Shown: in pieces, positions 1 through 5,400 of the stretch
How the letters are laid out: each line of letters begins with the position of its first letter
How positions within the stretch are numbered: position 1 is the stretch's first letter
DNA from: Actinomycetes bacterium
GTDB taxonomy: Bacteria > Actinomycetota > Acidimicrobiia > Acidimicrobiales > RAAP-2
Reading direction: 5' to 3'
Assembly: GCA_021800645.1 (NCBI GenBank)
Contig: JAJYYT010000133.1
Coordinates: 1-6,178 of the forward strand
Length of the DNA: 6,178 bases
The notes under the pieces: model-generated
What the model saw: only the letters and a program-made list of their open reading frames with translations
Databases searched by the model: none
What the model was told of the DNA's origin: nothing
Position numbers and translations under genes: made by a program

Positions 1-196
1 GCCGGGCTGCCGGGGCTCTCGGTGCCGGGCCGGGCTGCCGGGGCTCTCGGTGCCGGGCCGGGCTGCCGGGGCTCTCGGTGCCGGGCCGGGCTGCCGGGGC
101 TCTCGGGGCCGGACCGGGCTGCTGGGGCTGCCGGGGCCGGACCGGGCTGCTGGGGCTGCCGGGGCCGGACCGGGCTGCTGGGGCTGCAGAGGCCGG
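1..196. repeat. 28-bp GC-rich tandem repeat array (seven units, truncated by window start)
   Basis: Seven head-to-tail units of 28 bp start at 1, 29, 57, 85, 113, 141 and 169. Units 1-3 are identical and contain GGGGCTCTCGGTGCCGG. Unit 4 is a hybrid, and units 5-7 form a second subtype beginning ACCGGGCTGCTGGGG. There are no unique spacers, so this is a satellite and not CRISPR. Because 28 is not a multiple of 3, all three plus frames read the same Gly/Ala/Pro/Arg-rich peptide in rotation, so the array is very unlikely to be coding although the frames stay open. The two subtypes lie in blocks, the expected result of unequal crossover or slippage. The array may continue left of the window. Confidence 0.95.
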
Positions 197-360
197 CCCC
201 GGCAGGTCGGGGCGGGGACGCCCTCGGCATCCTCGCGCTCCTGGCGGGACTACCGTGTGGGCGGGGTGGGTGTGGGCATGCTGGCAGTCCTCGCCTCCGC
301 AGGGGGGCGAGACGTGCGAAACGGCGGCGTTCGGGCCGCCGAGAAGGAAGGAAGGTGACC
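197..360 (+). promoter_or_regulatory. Leader between the repeat array and the PLP enzyme, with hairpin and Shine-Dalgarno
   Basis: This non-coding leader contains a perfect 7-bp stem, CGGCGGC (322-328) with GCCGCCG (335-341), closing a 6-nt loop GTTCGG. It is followed at once by a purine-rich Shine-Dalgarno tract, AAGGAAGGAAGG (about 344-355). The stem ends only a few bases before the ribosome site, so it could modulate initiation, though it may also be chance in such GC-rich DNA. I see no convincing -35/-10 pair. Confidence 0.4.
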
Positions 361-1545
361 GTGCTCGACGTCGACGCAGTCCGGGCGCGCTTTTCGTCTC
401 TCTCGGAGGGCTTCGCGTTCTTCGACGCCCCCGGCGGCACCCAGGTGCCCGACATGGTGGCGGCAGCGGTGGCCCGCAATTACCGTGAGGCGAGCGGCAA
501 CCTCGGCGCTCCCTACGAGACGAGCCGGAGGATCGAAGCGCTCGTCGACGAGGCGCGTGAGCGATCCGCGACGTTCCTGGGTGCGACGCCAGAGGAGATC
601 ACCTTCGGCGCGAACATGACCTCTTTGAACTTCACGTTGTCGCGCACGGTCGGTCGGACGCTGTCGCCCAAGGACGAGATCGTCGTCACCGCGCTCGACC
701 ACGACGCGAACGTCGCGCCGTGGCTCGAGCTCGCCCACGACAAGGACCTGGTCGTCCGTCAAGTGGGGATCGCCGAGGACACCACCCTCGACTACGCCGA
801 GCTCGAAGGGCTCTTGAGCTCGCGCACCCGGGTCGTCGCGTTCCCGCTCGCTTCGAACGCGCTGGGCACCGTGGTCGACGCGGCGCGCGTGTGCTCGCTC
901 GCCCACGAGGCGGGTGCGATCGCGTGGGTCGATGCGGTCCAGTACGCCCCGCACTTCCCCATCGATGTCAAGGCGGTCGACGCCGACGTCCTCATCTGTT
1001 CCGCGTACAAATTCTGCGGCCCGCACCTCGGGATCGCCTACGGTCGGCGGGAGCTCGTCGAGTCGTGGCGGCCGTACAAGGCCCGGCCGTCGGCGAACGA
1101 ACCGGTCGGCCACCGCTTCGAGACGGGCACGCTCCCCTACGAGCTGCTCGCCGCCCTCGTCGCCACGTTCGACTATCTCGATGCGATCGGGGGAACCGAG
1201 GAGATCGTGGCGTGGGAGCGCAGGCTCGGTGAGCGGTTCCTCGCCGGGATGCCGGAGGGCACCCGACTGTACGGCTCTCCCAGCATGGAGGGCAGGGTCC
1301 CGACGTTCCTCGTGAATTACGAAGGCATCCCTTCGGCGGAGCTCTCGGCGGCGCTCGCAAAGGAGGGCTTCGGCGTCTGGAGCGGGGACAACTATTACGC
1401 GCTCGCGCTCTACGAGCGTTTGCAGTGGAGGGACGCGCTGCGCGTCGGGATCGCCCACTACAACACGCTCGAAGAGGTCGACCGGTTGAACGAGACGCTC
1501 GCGCTGCTCGTGCGCCGCTTCGAGGAGTCGACGGACGCCGGATGA
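361..1545 (+). CDS. Cysteine desulfurase-like PLP enzyme, VC1184/TIGR01976 family (class V aminotransferase fold)
   Basis: This is a 394-residue fold-type I PLP enzyme of the class V aminotransferase superfamily. The FDAPGGTQVP motif near residue 21, the ALDHDAN segment, the cofactor-contacting Asp191 in WVDAVQYAPH, and Lys217 in SAYKFCGPH (the expected Schiff-base lysine) all fit the VC1184 group of cysteine desulfurase-like proteins. Its length also fits that group, at roughly 400 residues. SufS/CsdA enzymes have an active-site Cys in R-x-G-H-H-C near the C-terminus. Here the segment reads RVGIAHYNT, with His366 at the Cys position, so a classical persulfide-forming mechanism is unlikely and the substrate is unknown. 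The start was placed at GTG 361, which has AAGG spaced 5 nt upstream; GTG 355 (two residues longer) is possible. The frame is open further upstream but only through the satellite repeats. The gene stands alone, with no sulfur-assembly genes nearby. It converges with the protease gene. Confidence 0.85.
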   Translation: MLDVDAVRARFSSLSEGFAFFDAPGGTQVPDMVAAAVARNYREASGNLGAPYETSRRIEALVDEARERSATFLGATPEEITFGANMTSLNFTLSRTVGRTLSPKDEIVVTALDHDANVAPWLELAHDKDLVVRQVGIAEDTTLDYAELEGLLSSRTRVVAFPLASNALGTVVDAARVCSLAHEAGAIAWVDAVQYAPHFPIDVKAVDADVLICSAYKFCGPHLGIAYGRRELVESWRPYKARPSANEPVGHRFETGTLPYELLAALVATFDYLDAIGGTEEIVAWERRLGERFLAGMPEGTRLYGSPSMEGRVPTFLVNYEGIPSAELSAALAKEGFGVWSGDNYYALALYERLQWRDALRVGIAHYNTLEEVDRLNETLALLVRRFEESTDAG

Positions 1546-1574
1546 GGCGGCCGTCGGGGGCGGGGTCGCGCCCC

Positions 1575-1591
1575 GCGGCTGGCACAGCCGC
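1575..1591. terminator. Candidate bidirectional terminator hairpin between convergent genes
   Basis: A perfect 7-bp stem, GCGGCTG (1575-1581) with CAGCCGC (1585-1591), closes a GCA loop inside the 54-bp gap between two convergent stop codons. An alternative 6-bp stem, GGGGCG/CGCCCC (1557-1562 with 1569-1574), lies just to its left. No T-run follows on either strand, so it would be a non-canonical terminator of the kind often proposed in high-GC actinobacteria. Confidence 0.4.
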
Positions 1592-1599
1592 TGCCGCGG

Positions 1600-2718
1600 T
1601 TACCGCCGCCGGATCGCCCAGCGAGCCGCACGCTCCACGTCTTCCAGGCTGACCACGCCGACGAGGAGACCTCCGGCGTCGGTGACCAACGCAGGACGAC
1701 CCTCGTGGGTGACGATGCGCTCGACGAGCACGTCGGCCGGGTCGTCGGGCCGGGCGACCGGCACCATCACGAGCGGGATCGCGAGCTGGTCGACCGTGGT
1801 CGCAAAGAGCTGCTGGGAGCGGAGCCTGCGGACCGCCTGGGCGGTGAGGACGCCCCTCAAGGTCCCGTGCTCGTCCACGACGACCACTGCGTCGCTGCGG
1901 TCGGGCCAGTGCGCGTGCCAGAGCAGGTCGGCCACGGTGGTCGAGCCCCGCGCCGTCGGCGGGTCCGGAGTCATGACCTGGGCGACGGTGAGACCGCCGA
2001 GCGCGCGCTGGAGACGCGCGTACTGCTCTTCGCCGGCGGCCGCCGAGTACAGGAAGAACCCGATCAGCGCGGCCCACAGCGCGGTGACCCCGACGTAGAG
2101 CAGGCCCAGGACGCCGACGACGACGAGGACGAAACCGAAGCCGCGTCCGAACCGTGCGGCCGCGAGGGTGGCGCGTGCGCGATCTTGCCAGTGCCGCCAC
2201 AGCGCGGCCCGCAGGATCCGACCTCCGTCGAGCGGAGCGGCCGGGACCACGTTGAAGGCGGCCAGGAGCAGGTTGACCTCCCAGAGCCATGACAACGTGG
2301 CAACGACAAGGCCGTGCACCGCCAGGGCGGCCATCGCTTCGGCGCCTCGGAAGATCCCTGCCAGCGCGACACTTGCCGCCGGCCCTGCCGCGGCGATCCG
2401 GAAATCGGCGCTCGGCGTGTGGGCCTCCCCCTCGAGCCGGGTGACGCCGCCGAACACGAACAGCGTGATGGAGCGGACGGCGACGTCGTGGCGTCTCGCC
2501 ACCAGCGCGTGCGACAGCTCGTGCGCGAGCAGCGAGAGCAAAAGGACGCTCGCCCCGACCACACCGGCCGCCCAGTCGCCTGCTTCGGGATGGCCCGGGC
2601 GAGCCGGAAGCTCGTAGTCGGCCAGCTCCCATGCGAAGATGGCGAGGAGCAGCACGACGCTCCAGTGCACGCGCACGGCGATGCCGCGGATCGTGCCGAG
2701 GCGGACGCTCTGCTTCAT
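1600..2718 (-). CDS. Site-2 protease family (M50) intramembrane zinc metalloprotease with C-terminal CBS pair (Rip3-like)
   Basis: This 372-residue membrane protease belongs to the S2P/M50 family, which cuts transmembrane substrates such as anti-sigma factors inside the bilayer. The zinc motif HELSH is at residues 66-70 (His66, Glu67, His70) within a hydrophobic helix. The third ligand, Asp164, sits in NVVPAAPLDGGR (156-167), the hallmark second motif. Hydrophobic segments lie at about 18-33, 52-75, 106-122, 130-155 and 194-227. Two CBS motifs follow at about 249-300 (beginning VMTPDPPTA) and 311-365, which in this subgroup are thought to bind adenosine nucleotides and tune activity. The N-terminus, with RLG.IRGI.V.VHWS, is typical of the family and supports ATG 2718. 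No good Shine-Dalgarno precedes it; an 18-bp direct repeat occupies that place. It is probably co-transcribed with the upstream IPT-domain gene 79 bp away. The substrate is unknown. Confidence 0.92.
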   Translation of the reverse strand: MKQSVRLGTIRGIAVRVHWSVVLLLAIFAWELADYELPARPGHPEAGDWAAGVVGASVLLLSLLAHELSHALVARRHDVAVRSITLFVFGGVTRLEGEAHTPSADFRIAAAGPAASVALAGIFRGAEAMAALAVHGLVVATLSWLWEVNLLLAAFNVVPAAPLDGGRILRAALWRHWQDRARATLAAARFGRGFGFVLVVVGVLGLLYVGVTALWAALIGFFLYSAAAGEEQYARLQRALGGLTVAQVMTPDPPTARGSTTVADLLWHAHWPDRSDAVVVVDEHGTLRGVLTAQAVRRLRSQQLFATTVDQLAIPLVMVPVARPDDPADVLVERIVTHEGRPALVTDAGGLLVGVVSLEDVERAARWAIRRR

Positions 2719-2723
2719 CGCGA

Positions 2724-2762
2724 TCGCGTGCGGATCCTGCCTGGTCGCGTGCGGATCCTGCC
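2724..2762. repeat. 18-bp direct repeat (21-bp period) just upstream of the protease start
   Basis: The sequence TCGCGTGCGGATCCTGCC occurs exactly twice, at 2724-2741 and 2745-2762. The 21-bp period is about two helical turns. It lies 6-44 bp upstream of the protease ATG on the minus strand, where the ribosome site and possibly a second promoter would be. It could be a paired operator or simply a recent slippage duplication. Confidence 0.8.
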
Positions 2763-2797
2763 GACGCGGTCGATCCGCCCGCGCATCGGTCCGCTCG

Positions 2798-3535
2798 CTA
2801 CTCGTACGAGAAGGACAGTGCGTTGGACGTGCCGCCCTGGGTCTGGATCCTGAGGGGGAGCCGTCGTGGCGGGCCGAGCCCTGCTGGGACCGTCACCACG
2901 CACGTCGTCTCCGTCGTGCAGCTGGTGGGGGCGTCGGCTCCGCCCAGCGACGCCTGGACCAAGCCGTCCGGGCTGTACAAGCCGACGCCGAAGACCGTCA
3001 TCCTCTGGCCAGCGCCCCCGGCCGCGGGGCTGACCGAGATGAGGTGGGGTACGCCTCCCGCGGGCGCCCGAGCGCCGCTCACGACCACCTGCGCGGCGGA
3101 TGGGCTCGTCGGTGGGCTCGTCTGTGGAGTGCTCGGCGCGGCTGCAGGCACGCTCCCGGTGCGCGACCGCAACGGGGAGCCGGTGCGCGACCGCGACGGG
3201 GAGCCGGTGCGCACGGCAGGGAGGTGCTGCAGCGACGGGACGGATTCGGCGACCCGAGGTGCCGTGGAAATAGGGCCGCGCAGCCGCAGCGCGGCCAGCG
3301 CCCCCCCGAAGCCGACGATCAGCGCGGCCACCACGATCACGCCGACCCGCAGGGCCGTCTCGACGCGAGCTCCACGTCTCCGATGCGCCGGCGTGGCGCG
3401 CTCCTCCGCGCTCCTGGCTCTCGCCGCGGTCGGGATGGGGCCGGCCAGCGCGTCACTTCGCCTTCGACGCGACGAAACCCCTCGCCTGTCGCCTGGTTCG
3501 TGCAGCGTACGGTCCTGCTCGTACTTCCCGGTCAT
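2798..3535 (-). CDS. Single-pass membrane protein with extracytoplasmic IPT/TIG domain
   Basis: This is a 245-residue protein. The N-terminal ~58 residues are polar and strongly basic (RRRRS, HRRRGAR) and should stay in the cytoplasm. A single membrane segment follows at about 61-84. Next comes a low-complexity Ser/Pro/Thr/Arg linker (about 85-150) containing an 8-residue repeat with RTGSP. The C-terminal ~83 residues (163-245, from PHLISVSP to NALSFSY) match the pattern of an IPT/TIG immunoglobulin-like domain, a fold used for binding at the cell surface. The only two cysteines, Cys206 and Cys212, lie in this outer domain and could form a disulfide. Start ATG 3535 is the only ATG near the N-terminus, and the ribosome site is weak. 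The gene lies 79 bp upstream of the site-2 protease on the same strand, so its type II single-pass topology makes it a plausible substrate or partner; this is inference only. Confidence 0.75.
   Translation of the reverse strand: MTGKYEQDRTLHEPGDRRGVSSRRRRSDALAGPIPTAARARSAEERATPAHRRRGARVETALRVGVIVVAALIVGFGGALAALRLRGPISTAPRVAESVPSLQHLPAVRTGSPSRSRTGSPLRSRTGSVPAAAPSTPQTSPPTSPSAAQVVVSGARAPAGGVPHLISVSPAAGGAGQRMTVFGVGLYSPDGLVQASLGGADAPTSCTTETTCVVTVPAGLGPPRRLPLRIQTQGGTSNALSFSYE
3156..3213. repeat. 24-bp tandem repeat inside the linker of the IPT protein
   Basis: Units at 3156-3179 and 3180-3203 differ at one base, and a partial third unit runs to about 3213. The 24-bp period preserves frame and encodes an eight-residue repeat with the core SRTGSP in the extracytoplasmic linker. 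It probably sets linker length and may vary between strains. Confidence 0.85.
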
Positions 3536-3659
3536 GGTCGCCGTCCCACGTCGCCGACCCTCCCACCGCCATCATGCTTCGCGTGCGCGCCTCCGCGCGC
3601 GCAGGGCCGAAAGACCCCTGCAGCTCCCGCGGGCGGGCCAGAGCGGCAAATTGGAGAGC
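3536..3659. promoter_or_regulatory. Divergent intergenic region (IPT/protease unit versus patatin)
   Basis: These 124 bp separate the divergent starts and must hold promoters for both directions if neither gene is read from further away. A GCGCGC stem can form around 3580-3601. A CAGGG (3602-3606) and CCCTG (3616-3620) pair closes a 9-nt loop in the patatin leader. GGAGAG at 3653-3658 is the patatin ribosome site. I cannot identify clear -10 or -35 elements. Confidence 0.35.
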
Positions 3660-4562
3660 ATGACCGTGGCGTTCGCGCTCTCGGGCGGCGGCAACCTCGG
3701 CCCCTTGCAGGCCGGTACGGTCCTCGCCCTTGTCGAGTCGGGGATCGAAGCCGATCTGTTCGTCGGCACGTCGGTGGGGGCCCTGAACGCGGCCTTCCTC
3801 GTCACCCGCCCCGGGGCTGTCGGTGCGCGCGAGCTCGTGTCCGCCTGGAGCGAGCTGAAGCGCCGGGACGTCGTCCGGCTGAGCCCGCTTCGGGCGTTGG
3901 CCGGGTTCCTCGGAGTCCGGGACCACCTCGTCTCCACCGAGCGGCTGCGCTCGCTCATCCGGCGCTGGGTCGAGCTGACGCGAATCGAGGACGCGCCGAC
4001 CCGTCTGGCGATCACGGCGACCGACGCCTTGTCGGGTGAGTCGGTCACGATGACGGAGGGGGACATCGTGGAGTCGCTCGTCGCGAGCGCTGCCATCCCG
4101 GGGCTCTTCCCGCCGGTGGCCGTGGGCGGGCGGTGGCTGGTCGACGGCAGCCTCTCGGCGAGCCGCCCGGTCCGCCAGGCCCAGGACCTGGGGGCGCGCG
4201 ACGTCTACGTGGTCACGACCGCCACGGCTCCCCGGCACCGCCCTCCTCGAGGCGCCGTCGGGGTGGCGATGAATTCGGTCTCGCTCGTGACCAGCCGGAT
4301 CGCTCGTCGCGAGACGGAAGAGGCGGCTCTGCGTGCGCGAGCCGACGGGGGAAGGGTCTTCGTCGTCCCGTCCGCCCAGCCAGCCGCGCTCGGCACCTTC
4401 GACTACCGTCACGGCGGCCGGCTCGCAAAGGCCGCGTACGAACGGACGCGGGCGTGGCTCGACGCCGGTCCTTCACCACTCGAGCCCTCCTCTCCCCTTC
4501 TCGAGGCCCCAGATCGCGCCTCGACGGGACCGCCTGACCGGGCCGCACGACCGGGTCCCTGA
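3660..4562 (+). CDS. Patatin-like phospholipase family protein
   Basis: This 300-residue protein has the patatin fold with a Ser-Asp catalytic dyad, the class that hydrolyses acyl chains from phospholipids or other lipids. The oxyanion-hole motif SGGGNLG is at residues 8-14. The nucleophile elbow GTSVG has Ser38. The dyad Asp162 is in VDGSLSASRP. The segment SAAIPGLFPPV (143-153) before it is also characteristic. There is no signal peptide, so a cytosolic or membrane-peripheral role is likely. ATG 3660 was chosen because it begins right before the first beta strand and follows GGAGAG; GTG 3666 has better ribosome spacing and would remove two residues. The frame is open far upstream, but that part looks like the antisense of the IPT gene. 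The last ~12 residues (TGPPDRAARPGP) are encoded by decayed copies of the following 14-bp satellite. The physiological lipid is unknown. Confidence 0.9.
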   Translation: MTVAFALSGGGNLGPLQAGTVLALVESGIEADLFVGTSVGALNAAFLVTRPGAVGARELVSAWSELKRRDVVRLSPLRALAGFLGVRDHLVSTERLRSLIRRWVELTRIEDAPTRLAITATDALSGESVTMTEGDIVESLVASAAIPGLFPPVAVGGRWLVDGSLSASRPVRQAQDLGARDVYVVTTATAPRHRPPRGAVGVAMNSVSLVTSRIARRETEEAALRARADGGRVFVVPSAQPAALGTFDYRHGGRLAKAAYERTRAWLDAGPSPLEPSSPLLEAPDRASTGPPDRAARPGP

Positions 4563-4672
4563 CGGGGACCTCCTGACGGGGACCGCCGGACGGGGACCGC
4601 CTGACGGGGACCGCCGGACGGGGACCGCCGGACGGGGACCGCCTGACGGGGACCGCCGGACGGGGACCGCCG
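4561..4672. repeat. 14-bp GC-rich tandem repeat array (eight units)
   Basis: Eight contiguous units of the form GACGGGGACCGCC plus T or G start at 4561, 4575, 4589, 4603, 4617, 4631, 4645 and 4659. The first unit carries CTCCT in place of CGCCK. The final base gives the order T,G,T,G,G,T,G,G, so the last six units form two copies of a 42-bp higher-order repeat. Decayed units such as GACGGGACCGCCT and GACCGGGCCGCAC extend left into the patatin 3' end from about 4522. The array occupies the patatin-to-MFS gap. It has no spacers and no coding sense. Confidence 0.95.
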
Positions 4673-4724
4673 GCCCTTCGCTCGGACGAGGGCGATCCGT
4701 GGCATCGGTCGAGTGGGAGAGGTG

Positions 4725-4984
4725 GTGGAGCTCTCCACGGCCGCGAACGTAGGACCCCGCTACAAGTGGGTCGTCCTTTCGAACACGACGATCGGGGTGC
4801 TGCTCGCGTCGCTCGATTCCACGAGCCTGATGATCGCGTTGCCCGTCATCTTCCGGGGCCTCGAGGGGAACCCGCTCCAGCCGGCGAACGTCTCCTACCG
4901 CTGTGGATCCTGATGGGCTACATGCTCGTGATGGCGGTCGTCGCCACCGTCGGTCGCACCGGAGACATGCTCAGCCGGGTCAGG
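4725..4984 (+). pseudogene. Broken MFS transporter of the DHA2 (14-TM EmrB/QacA-like) type, N-terminal fragment
   Basis: The translation YKWVVLSNTTIGVLLASLDS followed by LMIALPVIFRGL matches the first transmembrane region of drug:H+ antiporter-2 efflux proteins. After NVSY the frame shifts. The expected LLW needs CTGCTGTGG, but the sequence at 4899-4906 reads CGCTGTGG, one base short, so the original frame reaches TGA at 4911. The neighbouring frame then continues the homology with WILMGYMLVMAVVATVGRTG and DMLSRVR up to about 4984, where it stops abruptly. About 86 of some 500 family residues remain. GTG 4725 is the likely old start, with GGGAG (4715-4719) spaced 5 nt away; GTG 4713 is possible. 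The sequence at the break point is the repeated end of an insertion element. The frameshift alone could be a sequencing error, but the truncation is not. Confidence 0.8.
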
Positions 4985-4987
4985 ATA

Positions 4988-5052
4988 CCGTCGTTTGCCC
5001 CGTCGTTTGCCAGTCCGATGGGACCACCCCGTTGCCAGCAGCACGGGACCAC
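4988..5052. repeat. Subterminal repeats of an IS21-like element end
   Basis: A 12-bp sequence, CCGTCGTTTGCC, is tandemly duplicated at 4988-4999 and 5000-5011. The second copy extends to GGACCAC (to 5027). A related copy follows at 5028-5052 (CCCGTTGCCAGCAG, then CACGGGACCAC). Conserved blocks are TTGCCAG and GGGACCAC. Multiple repeats at the ends, thought to bind the transposase, are a known feature of IS21-family elements. These lie downstream of the istB-like remnant, where the right end of such an element should be. The exact tip and target duplication could not be defined. Confidence 0.55.
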
Positions 5053-5105
5053 CTCTCGACCACCGCCACCGGCTCCGGCGATGATCTCGGCCAGTCCCGG
5101 TCCTG

Positions 5106-5300
5106 TCAACTCCGCCGGCTTCCCCGGCGGCTCGGCGGACCCTCGTCGGGTGGGGTCCCGAGCGTCGGCTTCTCCCGCGTGCGGTAGGACTCGCCCTCGA
5201 TGACGAGCTCCCACGCCGCGCTCGTGACCCGGTCGATGGCCGACTGGGCGAGCAAGGGATCGGCCTCGAGTACTTCCATCTGTCTCTCCTTGGACAACAT
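5106..5300 (-). pseudogene. istB-like C-terminal remnant (IS21-family transposition helper ATPase)
   Basis: This open frame of 64 codons contains [12 protein letters not shown] and, 13 residues after its Asp, GESYRTREK. The spacing and pattern match the C-terminal end of IstB (D-x-x-L-A-x-x-x-x-D-R ... G-E-S-Y-R), the AAA+ partner of the IS21 transposase. The Walker A and B regions and IstA are absent, so the element is dead. An unusual point is the translation signal. AAGGAGGAA lies 7 nt before ATG 5300, and AAGGAGAGACAG precedes ATG 5279, so the fragment could still be translated as a small protein. The frame stays open upstream of 5300 without recognisable homology, which suggests an internal deletion. 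Identification rests on one motif block. Confidence 0.55.
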
Positions 5301-5382
5301 GAGGGTGTTCCTCCTTGGCTCGATGGGGTATTCCCAGCGCCCATCGAAGCCAGGGAGGGCCAGGGAGGGGCCGCGAGGTGAT

Positions 5383-5400
5383 GGACCTCCGGGGAGGTCC
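5383..5400. repeat. Perfect 8-bp inverted repeat
   Basis: GGACCTCC (5383-5390) and GGAGGTCC (5393-5400) are exact inverted copies separated by GG. The short spacer suits a protein-binding palindrome or a recombination end better than a stable RNA hairpin. It directly abuts the 46-47 bp repeats to its right. Confidence 0.7.

Larger units (their letters stand above)
4985..5382. mobile_element. Remnant of an IS21-family insertion sequence in the MFS gene
   Basis: This stretch joins the broken MFS gene to the subterminal repeats and the istB-like tail, in the order expected for the right end of an IS21-family element read on the minus strand. The left boundary is placed where the MFS homology ends (4984). 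The right boundary is arbitrary because the upstream part of the element is missing. Between 5053 and 5105, and from 5301 to 5382, I see nothing recognisable apart from a 10-bp doublet, GCCAGGGAGG, at 5349-5368. Confidence 0.5.

Noticed and set aside
1..196. CRISPR array
   Set aside because: The units are directly adjacent with no unique spacers, and there are no cas genes. The same applies to the 14-bp array at 4561-4672.
22..360. N-terminal extension of the PLP enzyme by ~113 residues from an ATG in the repeat array
   Set aside because: The extension is translated satellite sequence whose 28-bp period rotates through all frames. A clear ribosome site lies just before GTG 355/361, and the family begins at about VLDVDAVRARF.
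361..1545. Assignment as SufS or IscS
   Set aside because: The catalytic Cys loop is absent and there are no suf or isc neighbours; the VC1184-type features fit better.
250..2632. Long minus-strand open frames (250-1458 and 992-2632)
   Set aside because: They are antisense or shifted shadows of the PLP and protease genes. They are Arg-rich and have no recognisable domain, and long spurious frames are expected at this GC content.
2631..3659. Plus-strand open frame running into the patatin gene, giving a 643-residue protein
   Set aside because: The upstream part is the antisense of the IPT-domain gene. It has no domain, and the patatin fold starts normally at 3660 with its own ribosome site.
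4333..4752. Open frame through the 14-bp array as a repeat protein
   Set aside because: It lies out of frame within the patatin gene and then reads the satellite. It has no ribosome site and no protein character.
4980..4990. Exact tip and target-site duplication of the IS21-like element
   Set aside because: No TG/CA terminus or matching flanking duplication can be identified, because the other end of the element is lost.
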